Origin: Ilumatobacteraceae bacterium
GTDB lineage: Bacteria; Actinomycetota; Acidimicrobiia; Acidimicrobiales; Ilumatobacteraceae
Direction: 5' to 3'
DNA: 44,838 nt
NCBI GenBank assembly: GCA_024644465.1
Contig: JAHEKY010000015.1
Span: 1 to 44,838, forward strand
This document shows, piece by piece, positions 1 through 7,654 of this stretch. The notes beneath the pieces are model-generated. The model was not told the origin of the DNA. It did no database searches and was given only the letters and a program-made list of their open reading frames with translations. The first letter of the stretch is position 1; each line of letters opens with the position of its first letter. The position numbers and the translations under genes were made by a program.

Positions 1-85
1 CACCGATGCCGCCCGCGACCCTCTTGCGGCGCGTCCGGCCAACCGACTCGTCGGCCGGACCTGTCGTGTCGAACTCCACCGTCAT
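1..85 (-). CDS. N-terminus of an unknown protein (runs off the left edge)
   Basis: A reading frame starts with ATG at 85 on the minus strand and stays open to the window edge (28 codons). It has a strong ribosome binding site, AAAGGAGC, about 7 nt before the ATG, which makes the start credible. The visible N-terminus is acidic, then basic (RTRRKR) and then Gly-rich, as often seen just before a first membrane segment. No family can be recognised from this fragment. It lies in the same direction as the next gene (241-1713) with a 155-bp gap. Confidence 0.5.
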   Translation of the reverse strand, partial: MTVEFDTTGPADESVGRTRRKRVAGGIG

Positions 86-240
86 GTCGTGCTCCTTTGC
101 GCGCCGCAACCCCTCACTCTTTCAGACGTCCGCCGTCGGGGTGCGGTTCCCTCCCGATGTGGAACATCTGCTCCTCTCACCACCGCCAGCGTGCACCGCG
201 TGACGTCTCGCCGTCCAGAGGCCTCGGTCATCATCGATCG

Positions 241-1713
241 TCAGCAGATCAGCGGGTCACAGCCCTGGGCACGCCAGTACAGCTCGCTGAGCTGCTCCCA
301 CTCCCGCCACAGCGCCGCCGCGTCGGCGTCGTCGACCGGCGACAGGTTCGGTGTGGGATTGCCGCTGCCGTCGCAGTAACCCCACGCGAGCGTGAGGTCC
401 TGGCAGATCGTCTGGCGCGTGATCTGCCACACCTCGCCGTTGAACGTCGCCTGACCGAACCGATTCGAGAACAACCCGGTCGGGGCATCGATCGAGTAGC
501 GGAACCATGCGGTTTCCGGGTCGGTGAAGACGAACTCCTCCAGCGTGTACACCGCGCCCGCAGCGGACTCGGCGTACTCACCCGCCTCCATCTGTTCGCG
601 GGCCTCGGTGACGCCCGTGTCGTCGTCGAGCAGACCCTCGGGCTTGTCCTCCGGGGCGACCGTCTGGTCGACGAGCAGCGCGTGGCGAGCACGGATCTCC
701 GCCTCTGTCGCCGCGGGGTCGACGGGCTGCTCGCCGGGTGGCGGCAGCGTCGCCGAGGGCGGCGGCGGCGGTTGACACGCGGGGTCGAGGAGCGCCGCAG
801 GCTGCATCTGCGCGTAGAGCGGGAACTCCACGTGCTCGGGCGAGGCAGAGAACGCGGGGTCCGTGATCAACGTGAGCGTCGGTTGCTCGCCAGCGTCGCC
901 GGCCTGGACGATGTCGTCGTAGGCGACTTCCAGGATCGCGACACCGCCGACGACCGCGGCTCGGTCGGCGATCAGACCGCCCCCCGCCACCGTGACCTCG
1001 ATCGCAGGCAGCGGCGTCCGGACGAGCACGAACGACGTGTCCGTGCCGAGATAGAACTCCTCGGAGTGCACCTCGTGATCCGGGTCGAGCGGGAACCACT
1101 GCCGGGCCGCCCACGCCGACGGCCATTCCGGTGATCGGCTGGCCCCGCCGATGAACGCGACGGGATGGCCGAGGCACAACTCCGCGGAGCCAGTGGGGGC
1201 ATCCCAGCCGATCTGGAACAGGTTGCCGAACGTCTCCTCGCTCAGGCGAACGGCGACCGTGTCGCCGCTGGGCATCGTGCGGCGGTAGATCTCGGTCGTG
1301 TCGGCGAGGTATTCGTCGGCCGGATCCGGGCCGGTGACGGGCGCGCCGACGGGCCGAACCGTGGTCTCGACGAGTGGCGCGTCCTCGCCCGATTCGGGCG
1401 ATGTCCCGTCCGTGCCGCGTTCGCCGTCGGGCGCCGTCGCATCGGTCGCAGCCGGCGCCGCCCCCGGCGCCGCGCCGTCGGCCGTCGGCGGTGCCGCGGA
1501 CGACCGGTCGACGTCTGTCATGTCGCGATCGGCGACGAGGAACACGCCGCCGACACCGATCGCGACGACGGCGACCGCGCCACCGATCGACAGGCGCCTC
1601 GTGCGGCGCCGTCGGCCGGATGCACCGCTGAACACCTCGTCGAGGTCGGCGCGCGCGGACACGGACGCGGCGCCATCCCGGAGCCGTCGCGCGAGGTCGT
1701 GTTCAAGATCCAT
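241..1713 (-). CDS. Single-pass membrane protein coupled to an ECF sigma factor
   Basis: 490 residues. A cytoplasmic N-terminus of about 40 residues with a basic RRRRTRR stop is followed by one hydrophobic segment at about 41-61. After it comes a long Ala/Pro/acidic linker (about 70-120) and a large external domain with a Pro-rich stretch near 310-340. The C-terminus ends in two cysteines (GCDPLIC). The gene overlaps the sigma factor by 11 bp (1703-1713), so the two are translationally coupled. That position is typical of an anti-sigma or sensor partner. However, I see no zinc anti-sigma motif (HxxxCxxC), so the regulatory role is inference. The domain itself is not recognised. Confidence 0.8.
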   Translation of the reverse strand: MDLEHDLARRLRDGAASVSARADLDEVFSGASGRRRRTRRLSIGGAVAVVAIGVGGVFLVADRDMTDVDRSSAAPPTADGAAPGAAPAATDATAPDGERGTDGTSPESGEDAPLVETTVRPVGAPVTGPDPADEYLADTTEIYRRTMPSGDTVAVRLSEETFGNLFQIGWDAPTGSAELCLGHPVAFIGGASRSPEWPSAWAARQWFPLDPDHEVHSEEFYLGTDTSFVLVRTPLPAIEVTVAGGGLIADRAAVVGGVAILEVAYDDIVQAGDAGEQPTLTLITDPAFSASPEHVEFPLYAQMQPAALLDPACQPPPPPSATLPPPGEQPVDPAATEAEIRARHALLVDQTVAPEDKPEGLLDDDTGVTEAREQMEAGEYAESAAGAVYTLEEFVFTDPETAWFRYSIDAPTGLFSNRFGQATFNGEVWQITRQTICQDLTLAWGYCDGSGNPTPNLSPVDDADAAALWREWEQLSELYWRAQGCDPLIC

Positions 1714-2257
1714 TCCGTGGCTCCAATCCGTCGTGTGACGCCCGTGGTCCGGTGACCGGGGCGTCGAGGTGCTGCTTCATCGTGGCGAGGCCCCGCGAGA
1801 TCAGCGAACCGACCGTGCCGGGGCGGCAGCCGATCAGATCGGCGATCTCGGCTTCGTTGCGCTGCTCGTAGAACCGCAGGACGATCGCCGCCCGTTGACG
1901 TGGGGTGAGCAGCGCGAGGACGTCGTTCAGTTCCTCCGGCTGCTGATGGGTCGTGGGGACGTTGCGCGCAACGCGTCCACGGCGCAGCCGTTCCCACCGC
2001 GCCCGGCTGCGGCAGCCGTTGACGACGCTGCGCCGGAGGTACGCCTTCGGCTGATCGACGCCCGCCCACTTCACGTGGAGCCTGACGAACGCATCCTGGA
2101 CGATGTCCCGTGCGACTTCGACCCGTCCGCACATCAAGGTGGCCAGCCGCACCATCGGCAGGAACTGATCGCCGTACAGCGCCTCGAACGAGACCTGCTC
2201 CGCCTCGAACTCGATCGTCGGGGCGGCCCAGTCGCCGGGCTCGGCCGGCTCGATCAT
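1703..2257 (-). CDS. ECF RNA polymerase sigma factor, SigE-like family
   Basis: 184 residues from ATG 2257. Region 2 is near residues 20-90 (FEALYGDQFLPMVRLA, then DIVQDAFVRLHVKW). Region 4 is near 115-165, with LTPRQRAAIVLRFYE and a helix-turn-helix around EAEIADLIGCRPGTVGSLISR. It would direct RNA polymerase to a small stress regulon. Another in-frame ATG at 2278 is less likely, because a good -10 box (TAGGGT, 2280-2285) would put the transcript start downstream of it. The downstream membrane protein overlaps by 11 bp and may be its regulator. Family assignment rests on length and motifs. Confidence 0.85.
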   Translation of the reverse strand: MIEPAEPGDWAAPTIEFEAEQVSFEALYGDQFLPMVRLATLMCGRVEVARDIVQDAFVRLHVKWAGVDQPKAYLRRSVVNGCRSRARWERLRRGRVARNVPTTHQQPEELNDVLALLTPRQRAAIVLRFYEQRNEAEIADLIGCRPGTVGSLISRGLATMKQHLDAPVTGPRASHDGLEPRNGS

Positions 2258-2279
2258 GCACACCCCATCAACATCCATC

Positions 2280-2285
2280 ACCCTA
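2280..2285 (-). promoter_or_regulatory. Candidate -10 box of the SigE-like sigma gene
   Basis: TAGGGT on the minus strand, 22 nt before ATG 2257. It predicts a short leader and argues against the upstream ATG at 2278. Confidence 0.4.
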
Positions 2286-2337
2286 GAAGACGCCTGACGA
2301 CGCAAGATGCTTGCGTCGCCCGGCGGCCCCGAGCCGG

Positions 2338-2733
2338 TCAGGCGGGCTGGAGGAGGTCCCAGCGGTTGCCGAACGCGTCCTCGAACACCGCGACGATGCC
2401 GTACGGCTCGTGCCGCGGCGCCTCGAGGAACGTCACGCCGGCCGCCGCCATGCGCGCGTGGTCCCGCGCGAAGTCGTCGGTGTGGAGGAACAGGAAGACG
2501 CGTCCGCCGGTCTGGTTGCCGATGCGCGAGCGCTCGTCGTCGTTGCTCGCCCGGGCGAGCAGCACGTGCGTCGCCCGTGCGTCGTGCTCGGTGCCGGGCG
2601 GAGCGACGACGACCCACCGCTTGCCCTCCTGCGGGAGGTCCTCGATCAGCGCGAACCCGAGGTCGTCGACGTAGTGGGCGATGGCGCGGTCGTAGTCGTC
2701 GACGACGACAGCGACGAGACCGAGTGACGGCAT
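2338..2733 (-). CDS. VOC-family protein (glyoxalase/dioxygenase fold)
   Basis: 131 residues, one complete VOC module. The N-terminal beta strand and helix read MPSLGLVAVVVDDYDRAIAHY, followed by the paired half with FLFLHTDDFARDHARMAAAG. The end, VFEDAFGNRWDLLQ, is the usual metal-site strand with Glu and an aromatic cap (EDAFGNRWDL). Such proteins include glyoxalases, dioxygenases and antibiotic-binding proteins, so the substrate cannot be called. It is divergent from the DGPF-protein gene at 2878 and shares a 144-bp upstream region with it. No clear ribosome binding site precedes ATG 2733. Confidence 0.85.
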   Translation of the reverse strand: MPSLGLVAVVVDDYDRAIAHYVDDLGFALIEDLPQEGKRWVVVAPPGTEHDARATHVLLARASNDDERSRIGNQTGGRVFLFLHTDDFARDHARMAAAGVTFLEAPRHEPYGIVAVFEDAFGNRWDLLQPA

Positions 2734-2777
2734 CCGCTCATCATGGCCCGGCTGGAGCGGCGTCCGACGACAACGTC

Positions 2778-2788
2778 GTGTCAGACAC
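2778..2788. promoter_or_regulatory. Short palindrome in the VOC/yciI divergent region
   Basis: GTGTC-A-GACAC, a perfect 5-bp inverted repeat in the 144-bp region between divergent starts. A TGTCGG element lies just downstream at 2794-2799. It resembles, from memory only, the TGTCGA -35 element of ECF42 target promoters. Function is inferred from position. Confidence 0.3.
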
Positions 2789-2877
2789 ATCTTTGTCGGT
2801 GTCCGAATCCGTCGTCCTCGTTCGTCGTTGCAGTGAGTACCGACAACAATGGGGCACCAGCCCAGGAGGAACACACC

Positions 2878-3234
2878 ATGAAGTACATGCTCTTGCTCGC
2901 CAGCGACCCGACCGCCGGCCCCACGTACGACTCCGACGAGTTTGCCGCCGAGATGAAAGAGTGGTTCGCCTACAGCAATGCGCTGGTCGAAGCCGGCGCG
3001 ATGGTCAGCGGCGAGCCGCTGCAGGGCCCCGACACCGCGACGACGGTGCAGGTGCGTGACGGCGAGCGAATCGTGACCGACGGCCCGTTCATCGAGTCGA
3101 AGGAAGTACTCGGCGGCTTCTACGTCATCGACGTTCCGGACCTCGATGCCGCGATCGACTGGGCCGCGAAGATCCCGAACTCCTACTACGGCACGATCGA
3201 GGTGCGCCCGGTCATGGACCTGCCTGCCGGGTGA
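2878..3234 (+). CDS. DGPF-motif YciI-like protein, partner of an ECF42 sigma factor
   Basis: 118 residues, one YCII/DGPF domain. The name-giving DGPF motif is at residues 68-71 (VTDGPFIESKEVLGGFYVID). The N-terminus MKYMLLLASD is typical of this family. The start is fixed by an AGGAGGA ribosome binding site about 8 nt before ATG 2878. Its stop overlaps the GTG start of the sigma factor by 4 bp (GTGA), so the two are coupled. DGPF genes are the standard genomic neighbours and regulated targets of ECF42 sigma factors. Their biochemical role is still unclear; a ferredoxin-like dimer fold is known for the family. Confidence 0.9.
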   Translation: MKYMLLLASDPTAGPTYDSDEFAAEMKEWFAYSNALVEAGAMVSGEPLQGPDTATTVQVRDGERIVTDGPFIESKEVLGGFYVIDVPDLDAAIDWAAKIPNSYYGTIEVRPVMDLPAG

Positions 3235-4466
3235 TCGACCGGTCGGGCGTCGCCGAGGTCTTCGCAACCGAGTGGCCGCGGCTCGTCGCGACGCTCGTGC
3301 GGGACCTCGGCGACATCGGGCTCGCCGAGGACGCGGCGCAGGACGCGTTCATGGCGGCGGCGCAGCACTGGGCGGCGGACGGTCTGCCGGATCGCCCCGG
3401 CGCGTGGTTGCTCACGACGGCCCGCCGCAAGGCGATCGACCAGATCCGTCGATCCGAGCGGTTCGACGAACGCCTCCCGCAACTGTTGATGATCGCCGAC
3501 GCGGCCGACCGCGCGTCGCACACCGTGCCGGACCTCGTCGACGAGCAACTCGCGCTGCTCCTCGGTTGCTGTCATCCCGCGCTCGCGCCGGACGCACAGG
3601 TCGCCCTCACCCTGCGGATCGTCGCCGGCCTGTCGACCGCGCAGATCGCCCGCGCCTTCTTCGTGTCGGAGGCGACGATGACGCGCCGGCTGACGAGATC
3701 GAAGACGAAGATCAGGGCGGCGAACATCCCGTTCTCGCGCAGCGACGTCGAGACGCTGCGCGAGCGGCTGCCGGCGGTGTGCGCGGTGATCTACTCGATC
3801 TTCACCGAGGGCCATGCGAGCGCTGGCGCGCCGACGCTGCTACGCGGCGACTTGTGCGACGAAGCCGTCTGGCTCGCCGAGCTGCTACGCACGTTGGTAC
3901 CGCACGACCCGGAGGTCGCCGGCCTCTATGCATTGATCGTGCTGATCGACGCTCGCCGCGCGACGCGGGTCGACGTCGACGGTGTGCCCGTCCTGCTCGC
4001 CGACCAGGATCGTTCACGGTGGAATCGCGAGAAGATCGCGCTCGGGCTCGCGGCGCTCGCCGCCGCCCATGCGGAACGCAACGCGGGGCCGTACCAGTTC
4101 CAGGCGGCGATCGCCGCGATCCACGCAACGGCGCCGAGTTTCGAACAGACCGACTGGAGCGCCGTCGTCCGGCTGTACGACGTGATGTTGGCCCGCCGGC
4201 CGAGCGCGGTGCTCGCGCTGAACCGGGCGGTTGCGATCGGCGAGCGCGACGGGCCGGAGGCGGGGCTCGCCGCGCTCGACGCGATCGAGTGCTCCGGCGA
4301 ACTGGACCGCTACCCCTACTTCCACAGCGCCTGCGCCGAGTTGCTCGCCCGGCTCGATCGGCACGACGAGAGCCTCACCGCCTTTCGCCGCGCGCTCGCC
4401 GTCTGCACCAACGACGCCGAGCGCCTCCACCTCGAACGCCGCGCGGCCACCGTCTCCGCCCGCTGA
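3231..4466 (+). CDS. ECF42-type RNA polymerase sigma factor with C-terminal TPR-like extension
   Basis: 411 residues, about twice the size of a simple ECF sigma factor. Region 2 covers about 8-75 (RLVATLVRDLGDIGLAEDAA, then WLLTTARRKAIDQIRR). Region 4 is around 100-165, with LTLRIVAGLSTAQIARAF and VSEATMTRRLTR. The remaining 240 residues are helical and repeat-like (ALNRAVAIGERDGPEAGLAALDAIE near the end), as in the TPR-like domain of group ECF42. This group lacks a classical anti-sigma factor, and the extension is thought to be needed for activity. It starts with GTG, overlapping the DGPF gene stop by 4 bp. Confidence in the group is high because both architecture and neighbour match. Confidence 0.93.
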   Translation: MIDRSGVAEVFATEWPRLVATLVRDLGDIGLAEDAAQDAFMAAAQHWAADGLPDRPGAWLLTTARRKAIDQIRRSERFDERLPQLLMIADAADRASHTVPDLVDEQLALLLGCCHPALAPDAQVALTLRIVAGLSTAQIARAFFVSEATMTRRLTRSKTKIRAANIPFSRSDVETLRERLPAVCAVIYSIFTEGHASAGAPTLLRGDLCDEAVWLAELLRTLVPHDPEVAGLYALIVLIDARRATRVDVDGVPVLLADQDRSRWNREKIALGLAALAAAHAERNAGPYQFQAAIAAIHATAPSFEQTDWSAVVRLYDVMLARRPSAVLALNRAVAIGERDGPEAGLAALDAIECSGELDRYPYFHSACAELLARLDRHDESLTAFRRALAVCTNDAERLHLERRAATVSAR

Positions 4467-4482
4467 ACAGCGACCTCGGGTC

Positions 4483-4513
4483 GTGACATCTGGTGCCAGG
4501 CACCAGATGTGAC
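4483..4513. repeat. 31-bp palindromic intergenic repeat, copy 1 of 3
   Basis: Two 15-bp arms, GTGACATCTGGTGCC and GGCACCAGATGTGAC, flank a single A at 4498. The inner 12 bp of each arm pair perfectly and one pair near the end is broken. It begins 16 bp after the ECF42 sigma stop. Near-identical copies are at 25613 and 44469. It could act as a transcript-end hairpin, although no T-run follows. Confidence 0.85.
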
Positions 4514-4563
4514 ACGCTCCGAAATTCGGGGGCAGGTCGGCCGGGAGTCAGTGGTTCTGTCGG

Positions 4564-4569
4564 TACCTT
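4564..4569 (+). promoter_or_regulatory. -10 box, leaderless type (mycoredoxin-like gene)
   Basis: TACCTT, 7 nt before ATG 4577. This spacing puts transcription start at or next to the start codon. Confidence 0.5.
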
Positions 4570-4576
4570 CACTGCG

Positions 4577-4918
4577 ATGAACGCGGCGAACGGCGACGGG
4601 CAGCAGATCGAGCTCTACTGGCGGCCGGGCTGCGGCTACTGCTCGAGCCTGCGGCGCGGGCTCGACAAGCTCGGCATCGAACGGGTCGAGCACAACATCT
4701 GGGATGAGCCCGGCGGTGTCGACATCGTGCGACTGCACGCGAACGGCAACGAGACGGTGCCGACCGTCGTCCTCGGCGACGTCGGCCTCGTCAACCCGTC
4801 GGTCGCCCAGGTGATCGCCCTCCTCGCCGAGCGCGCCCCGCACCTCCTGCCCAACGGTGTCGAGGCACCGCAACCCGGTCGGGTCAGCCGGTTCGTCGGT
4901 CGGGTGCTCGGATCCTGA
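4577..4918 (+). CDS. Mycoredoxin/glutaredoxin-like thiol-disulfide protein
   Basis: 113 residues with a thioredoxin fold. The active-site CGYC sits near residues 18-21 (YWRPGCGYCSSLRRGL), followed by the cis-Pro motif TVPTVV and the GLVNPS segment. This layout matches actinobacterial mycoredoxin-1, which reduces mixed disulfides with mycothiol. A link to mycothiol itself is inferred. The C-terminus is about 30 residues longer than usual (LLPNGVEAP onward) and basic. ATG 4577 is chosen because a TANNNT box lies 7 nt upstream and the fold begins a few residues later. It precedes the transsulfuration genes in the same direction, fitting a thiol-metabolism neighbourhood. Confidence 0.88.
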   Translation: MNAANGDGQQIELYWRPGCGYCSSLRRGLDKLGIERVEHNIWDEPGGVDIVRLHANGNETVPTVVLGDVGLVNPSVAQVIALLAERAPHLLPNGVEAPQPGRVSRFVGRVLGS

Positions 4919-4970
4919 CCCGCGACCGCCAATCCGCGGCCCGGGGCTGTTCCGGCCGCGCCGCGACCGG

Positions 4971-4976
4971 TACCGT
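4971..4976 (+). promoter_or_regulatory. -10 box, leaderless type (cystathionine beta-synthase gene)
   Basis: TACCGT, 6 nt before ATG 4983. Confidence 0.5.
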
Positions 4977-4982
4977 TGCACC

Positions 4983-6395
4983 ATGACGAATCCGCAACTC
5001 GAGGGCATGGAGATCGCCGACTCGGTCCTCGATCTCATCGGCAACACACCGCTCGTGCGGATGAAGCGCATCAGCGAAGTCGAGGGCATCACGTGCGTGC
5101 TGGCGCTGAAGGCGGAGACGACCAACCCCGGCGGATCCTCCAAGGACCGACCGGCGCTCGAGATGATCCTCGCCGCCGAGGCGAGCGGCGAACTGAAGCC
5201 GGGCGGCACGATCGTCGAACCGACGTCCGGCAACACCGGCGTCGGCCTCGCGATCGTCGCAGCACAACGCGGTTACAAGTGCGTGTTCGTGATGACCGAC
5301 AAGGTCGGCAAGGAGAAGGTCGACCTGCTCAAGGCGTACGGCGCTCGCGTCGTCGTCTGCCCGGTCGCGGTCGAGCCCGACGATCCGCAGAGTTACTACT
5401 CGGTCGCCGAACGGCTGACGAAGGAACTCGACGCCTACCGGCCGAACCAGTACGAGAACCCGAACAACCCCGTCGCCCACGAAAAGACGACCGGGCCCGA
5501 ACTGTGGCGGCAGACCGCGGGCCGGATCACCCACTTCATCGCCGGCGCCGGCACGTGCGGGTCGATCACCGGCACCGCCCGCTACCTGAAGCAGATGAAC
5601 CCGGACATCAAGATCATCGCGGCCGACCCGGAAGCGTCGGTCTTCAGCGGCGGGTCGGGCCGGCCGTATCTCGTCGAGGGCGTCGGTGAAGACTTCTTCC
5701 CGGCGGCGTGGGAACCCGATCTGCTCGACGACATCATCCCGATCAGCGACGAGGAGAGCTTCCTCACCGCGCGCTACGTCAGCGAGACCGAAGGCATCCT
5801 CATCGGCGGCTCCGGCGGGCTCGCGGCCGCGGCGGCGATCCGCGTCGCCAAGGAAGCCGACGACGACGCAGTGGTCGTCGTGTTCAACCCGGACTCGGGC
5901 CGCGGGTACCTGTCGACGGTGTTCAACGAGAACTGGATGACGAACTTCGGGTTCCTCAAGGAGTGCGACCAGTGCGTCGGCGCGGTGCTCGACACCCGCA
6001 ACGCATCGATCGAGAACCTGCTGTACGTCAACCCGCACCAGACGGTCGCCGAAGCGGTCGAGCTGATGCGGGCCAACGGCGTCAGCCAGCTCCCGGTGTG
6101 CAAGAACACGCCGCCGTTCGCCAACGCCGAGGTGTCCGGTGCCGTCGACGAACTCGAGCTGATGGAGGTCATCCACCGCGACCCGGGTGTGATGAACACC
6201 GCCGTCGAGAAGGTGATGAGCAGCAAGCTGCCCACGATCGGCGTCGGCCAGAAGGTCGAGATGGCCGTCGAGATGCTCGAGACCGCACCCGCGCTGCTCG
6301 TGCTCTCCGGCGGGCGGCCGCTGAGCGTCCTGACCCGCACCGACGTGCTGTCGTACTTCACGGCGATCGCCGAGGACGCCGCGAACCGTGGGTGA
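4983..6395 (+). CDS. cbs: Cystathionine beta-synthase
   Basis: 470 residues. Condenses serine and homocysteine to cystathionine using PLP. The PLP domain spans about 10-325: the cofactor lysine is K54 in GGSSKDRP, and the phosphate loop is EPTSGNTGVGLA. A pair of CBS (Bateman) domains fills about 345-465, with the linker MTNFGFLKECDQCVG. This full-length form distinguishes it from plain cysteine synthase. A TANNNT box 6 nt before ATG 4983 supports that start. The next gene overlaps by 8 bp and encodes the partner enzyme, so the pair should run reverse transsulfuration from methionine to cysteine. The CBS pair may bind an adenosyl ligand; that is a family trait, not visible here. Confidence 0.93.
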   Translation: MTNPQLEGMEIADSVLDLIGNTPLVRMKRISEVEGITCVLALKAETTNPGGSSKDRPALEMILAAEASGELKPGGTIVEPTSGNTGVGLAIVAAQRGYKCVFVMTDKVGKEKVDLLKAYGARVVVCPVAVEPDDPQSYYSVAERLTKELDAYRPNQYENPNNPVAHEKTTGPELWRQTAGRITHFIAGAGTCGSITGTARYLKQMNPDIKIIAADPEASVFSGGSGRPYLVEGVGEDFFPAAWEPDLLDDIIPISDEESFLTARYVSETEGILIGGSGGLAAAAAIRVAKEADDDAVVVVFNPDSGRGYLSTVFNENWMTNFGFLKECDQCVGAVLDTRNASIENLLYVNPHQTVAEAVELMRANGVSQLPVCKNTPPFANAEVSGAVDELELMEVIHRDPGVMNTAVEKVMSSKLPTIGVGQKVEMAVEMLETAPALLVLSGGRPLSVLTRTDVLSYFTAIAEDAANRG

Positions 6396-7551
6396 GGATC
6401 AGCAATCGAGTTACAGCACCGGGTTCTCGACACGGGCGATCCACGCCGGCCAAGAGCCCGAGCCGACGACCGGCGCAGTCGTCACGCCGATCTCGTTGTC
6501 GACGACGTTCGCCCAGGACGGCGTCGGCGTCCACAAGGGCTATGAGTACTCCCGGTCGGGCAACCCGACGCGCACCGCGCTGGAGACACAGGTCGCCTCG
6601 CTGGAACAGGCCCGCCACGGCATGGCGTTCGCGAGCGGCCTGGCGGCGGAGGACAACATCTTGCGCCTGCTGCGTCAGGGCCAGCGGATCCTGCTCGGCA
6701 ACGACGCGTACGGTGGCACGTTCCGGCTGATCTCCAAGGTGTGGAGCCCGCTCGGGTTCCCCTGGTCTGCCGTCGACCTCGACGACCTCGCCGCCCTCCA
6801 GGCGAACTGGCCCGACGACACCGGGATGATCTGGCTGGAAACGCCGACCAACCCGCTGCTGACCTGCTTCGACATCGAGGCGATCGCCTCGATCGCCCAC
6901 GAACGGGGCGCGCTCGTCGTCGTCGACAACACGTTCGCGACGCCGTACCTCCAGCAGCCGATCACGCTCGGCGCAGACGTCGTGGTCCACTCGGCCACGA
7001 AGTACCTCGGCGGGCACAGCGACGTCGTCGGCGGCTTCGTCGCCACGAGCAACGACGAGTTGGCAGAACAGCTCGTCTTCACGCAGAACGCGGCTGGCGC
7101 GGTTCCCGCGCCGTTCGACTGCTACCTCGTGCTGCGCGGTGTCAAGACGCTCGCCGTGCGGATGGACCGCCACTGCGAGAACGCGCGGGCCGTCGTCGAT
7201 CTGCTCGCCGGACACCGGGCGGTCGACCGGGTGCTGTACCCGCAACTGCCCGACCATCCCGGCCACGCTGCCGCGGCGAAGCAGATGAAGGACTTCGGCG
7301 GGATGGTCTCGTTCACGCTGAACGGCGGCAGCGACGCCGCGATGCGGGTCGCGGCGGCGACGGAGATCTTCACGCTCGCCGAGTCGCTCGGCGCCGTCGA
7401 GAGCCTGATCGAGCATCCCGGTGCGATGACCCACGCGTCCGCGGCGGGTTCGCCGCTGGAGGTGCCCGACAACCTGATCCGGTTGTCGGTCGGCATCGAG
7501 GACTCCGCCGACCTCGTCGCCGATCTCGAAGCTGCCCTCGACACGATCTGA
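6388..7551 (+). CDS. Cystathionine gamma-synthase / gamma-lyase (Cys/Met metabolism PLP enzyme)
   Basis: 387 residues, full length for the family. Landmarks are STRAIHAGQEP at the N-terminus, YSRSGNPTR, ASGLAAE, the Asp motif VVDNTFATPYLQQP near 175-190, and the PLP lysine K205 in HSATKYLGGHSD. Gamma-synthase and gamma-lyase share this fold and cannot be separated by motif alone. The 8-bp overlap with cystathionine beta-synthase favours the lyase direction (cystathionine to cysteine). Start is GTG 6388, expressed by coupling. No own promoter box is seen. A long nested hairpin follows at 7571-7613. Confidence 0.92.
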   Translation: MGEDQQSSYSTGFSTRAIHAGQEPEPTTGAVVTPISLSTTFAQDGVGVHKGYEYSRSGNPTRTALETQVASLEQARHGMAFASGLAAEDNILRLLRQGQRILLGNDAYGGTFRLISKVWSPLGFPWSAVDLDDLAALQANWPDDTGMIWLETPTNPLLTCFDIEAIASIAHERGALVVVDNTFATPYLQQPITLGADVVVHSATKYLGGHSDVVGGFVATSNDELAEQLVFTQNAAGAVPAPFDCYLVLRGVKTLAVRMDRHCENARAVVDLLAGHRAVDRVLYPQLPDHPGHAAAAKQMKDFGGMVSFTLNGGSDAAMRVAAATEIFTLAESLGAVESLIEHPGAMTHASAAGSPLEVPDNLIRLSVGIEDSADLVADLEAALDTI

Positions 7552-7570
7552 CCCCCGTCCCTCCCACGTT

Positions 7571-7613
7571 CGCGTGAGGTGTTTGCGCACCACGAGCGCA
7601 CCTACCTCACGCG
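7571..7613. terminator. Nested inverted repeat after the transsulfuration genes
   Basis: Outer arms CGCGTGAGGT (7571-7580) and ACCTCACGCG (7604-7613) enclose inner arms TGCGC (7584-7588) and GCGCA (7596-7600). It lies 19 bp after the stop at 7551 and before the promoter of the next gene. No T-run follows, so it is a hairpin-type end or a relic repeat. Its right arm and flank, CCTCACGCGTTCG, recur at 12164-12176 just after aioA. Confidence 0.5.
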
Positions 7614-7641
7614 TTCGGGTCGAGTTGCGGGGGCGATGATC

Positions 7642-7647
7642 TACTGT
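7642..7647 (+). promoter_or_regulatory. -10 box, leaderless type (F420-type oxidoreductase gene)
   Basis: TACTGT, 7 nt before ATG 7655. Confidence 0.5.
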
Positions 7648-7654
7648 CGCCCGG

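Noticed and set aside
2278-2278. ATG 2278 as start of the SigE-like sigma factor
   Set aside because: The -10 candidate TAGGGT lies 1 nt before it, so a transcript from that box would begin downstream; ATG 2257 is preferred.
4483-4513. MITE with transposase
   Set aside because: The element is only 31 bp, lacks target-site duplications I can identify, and no transposase is in the window; kept as a REP-like repeat only.
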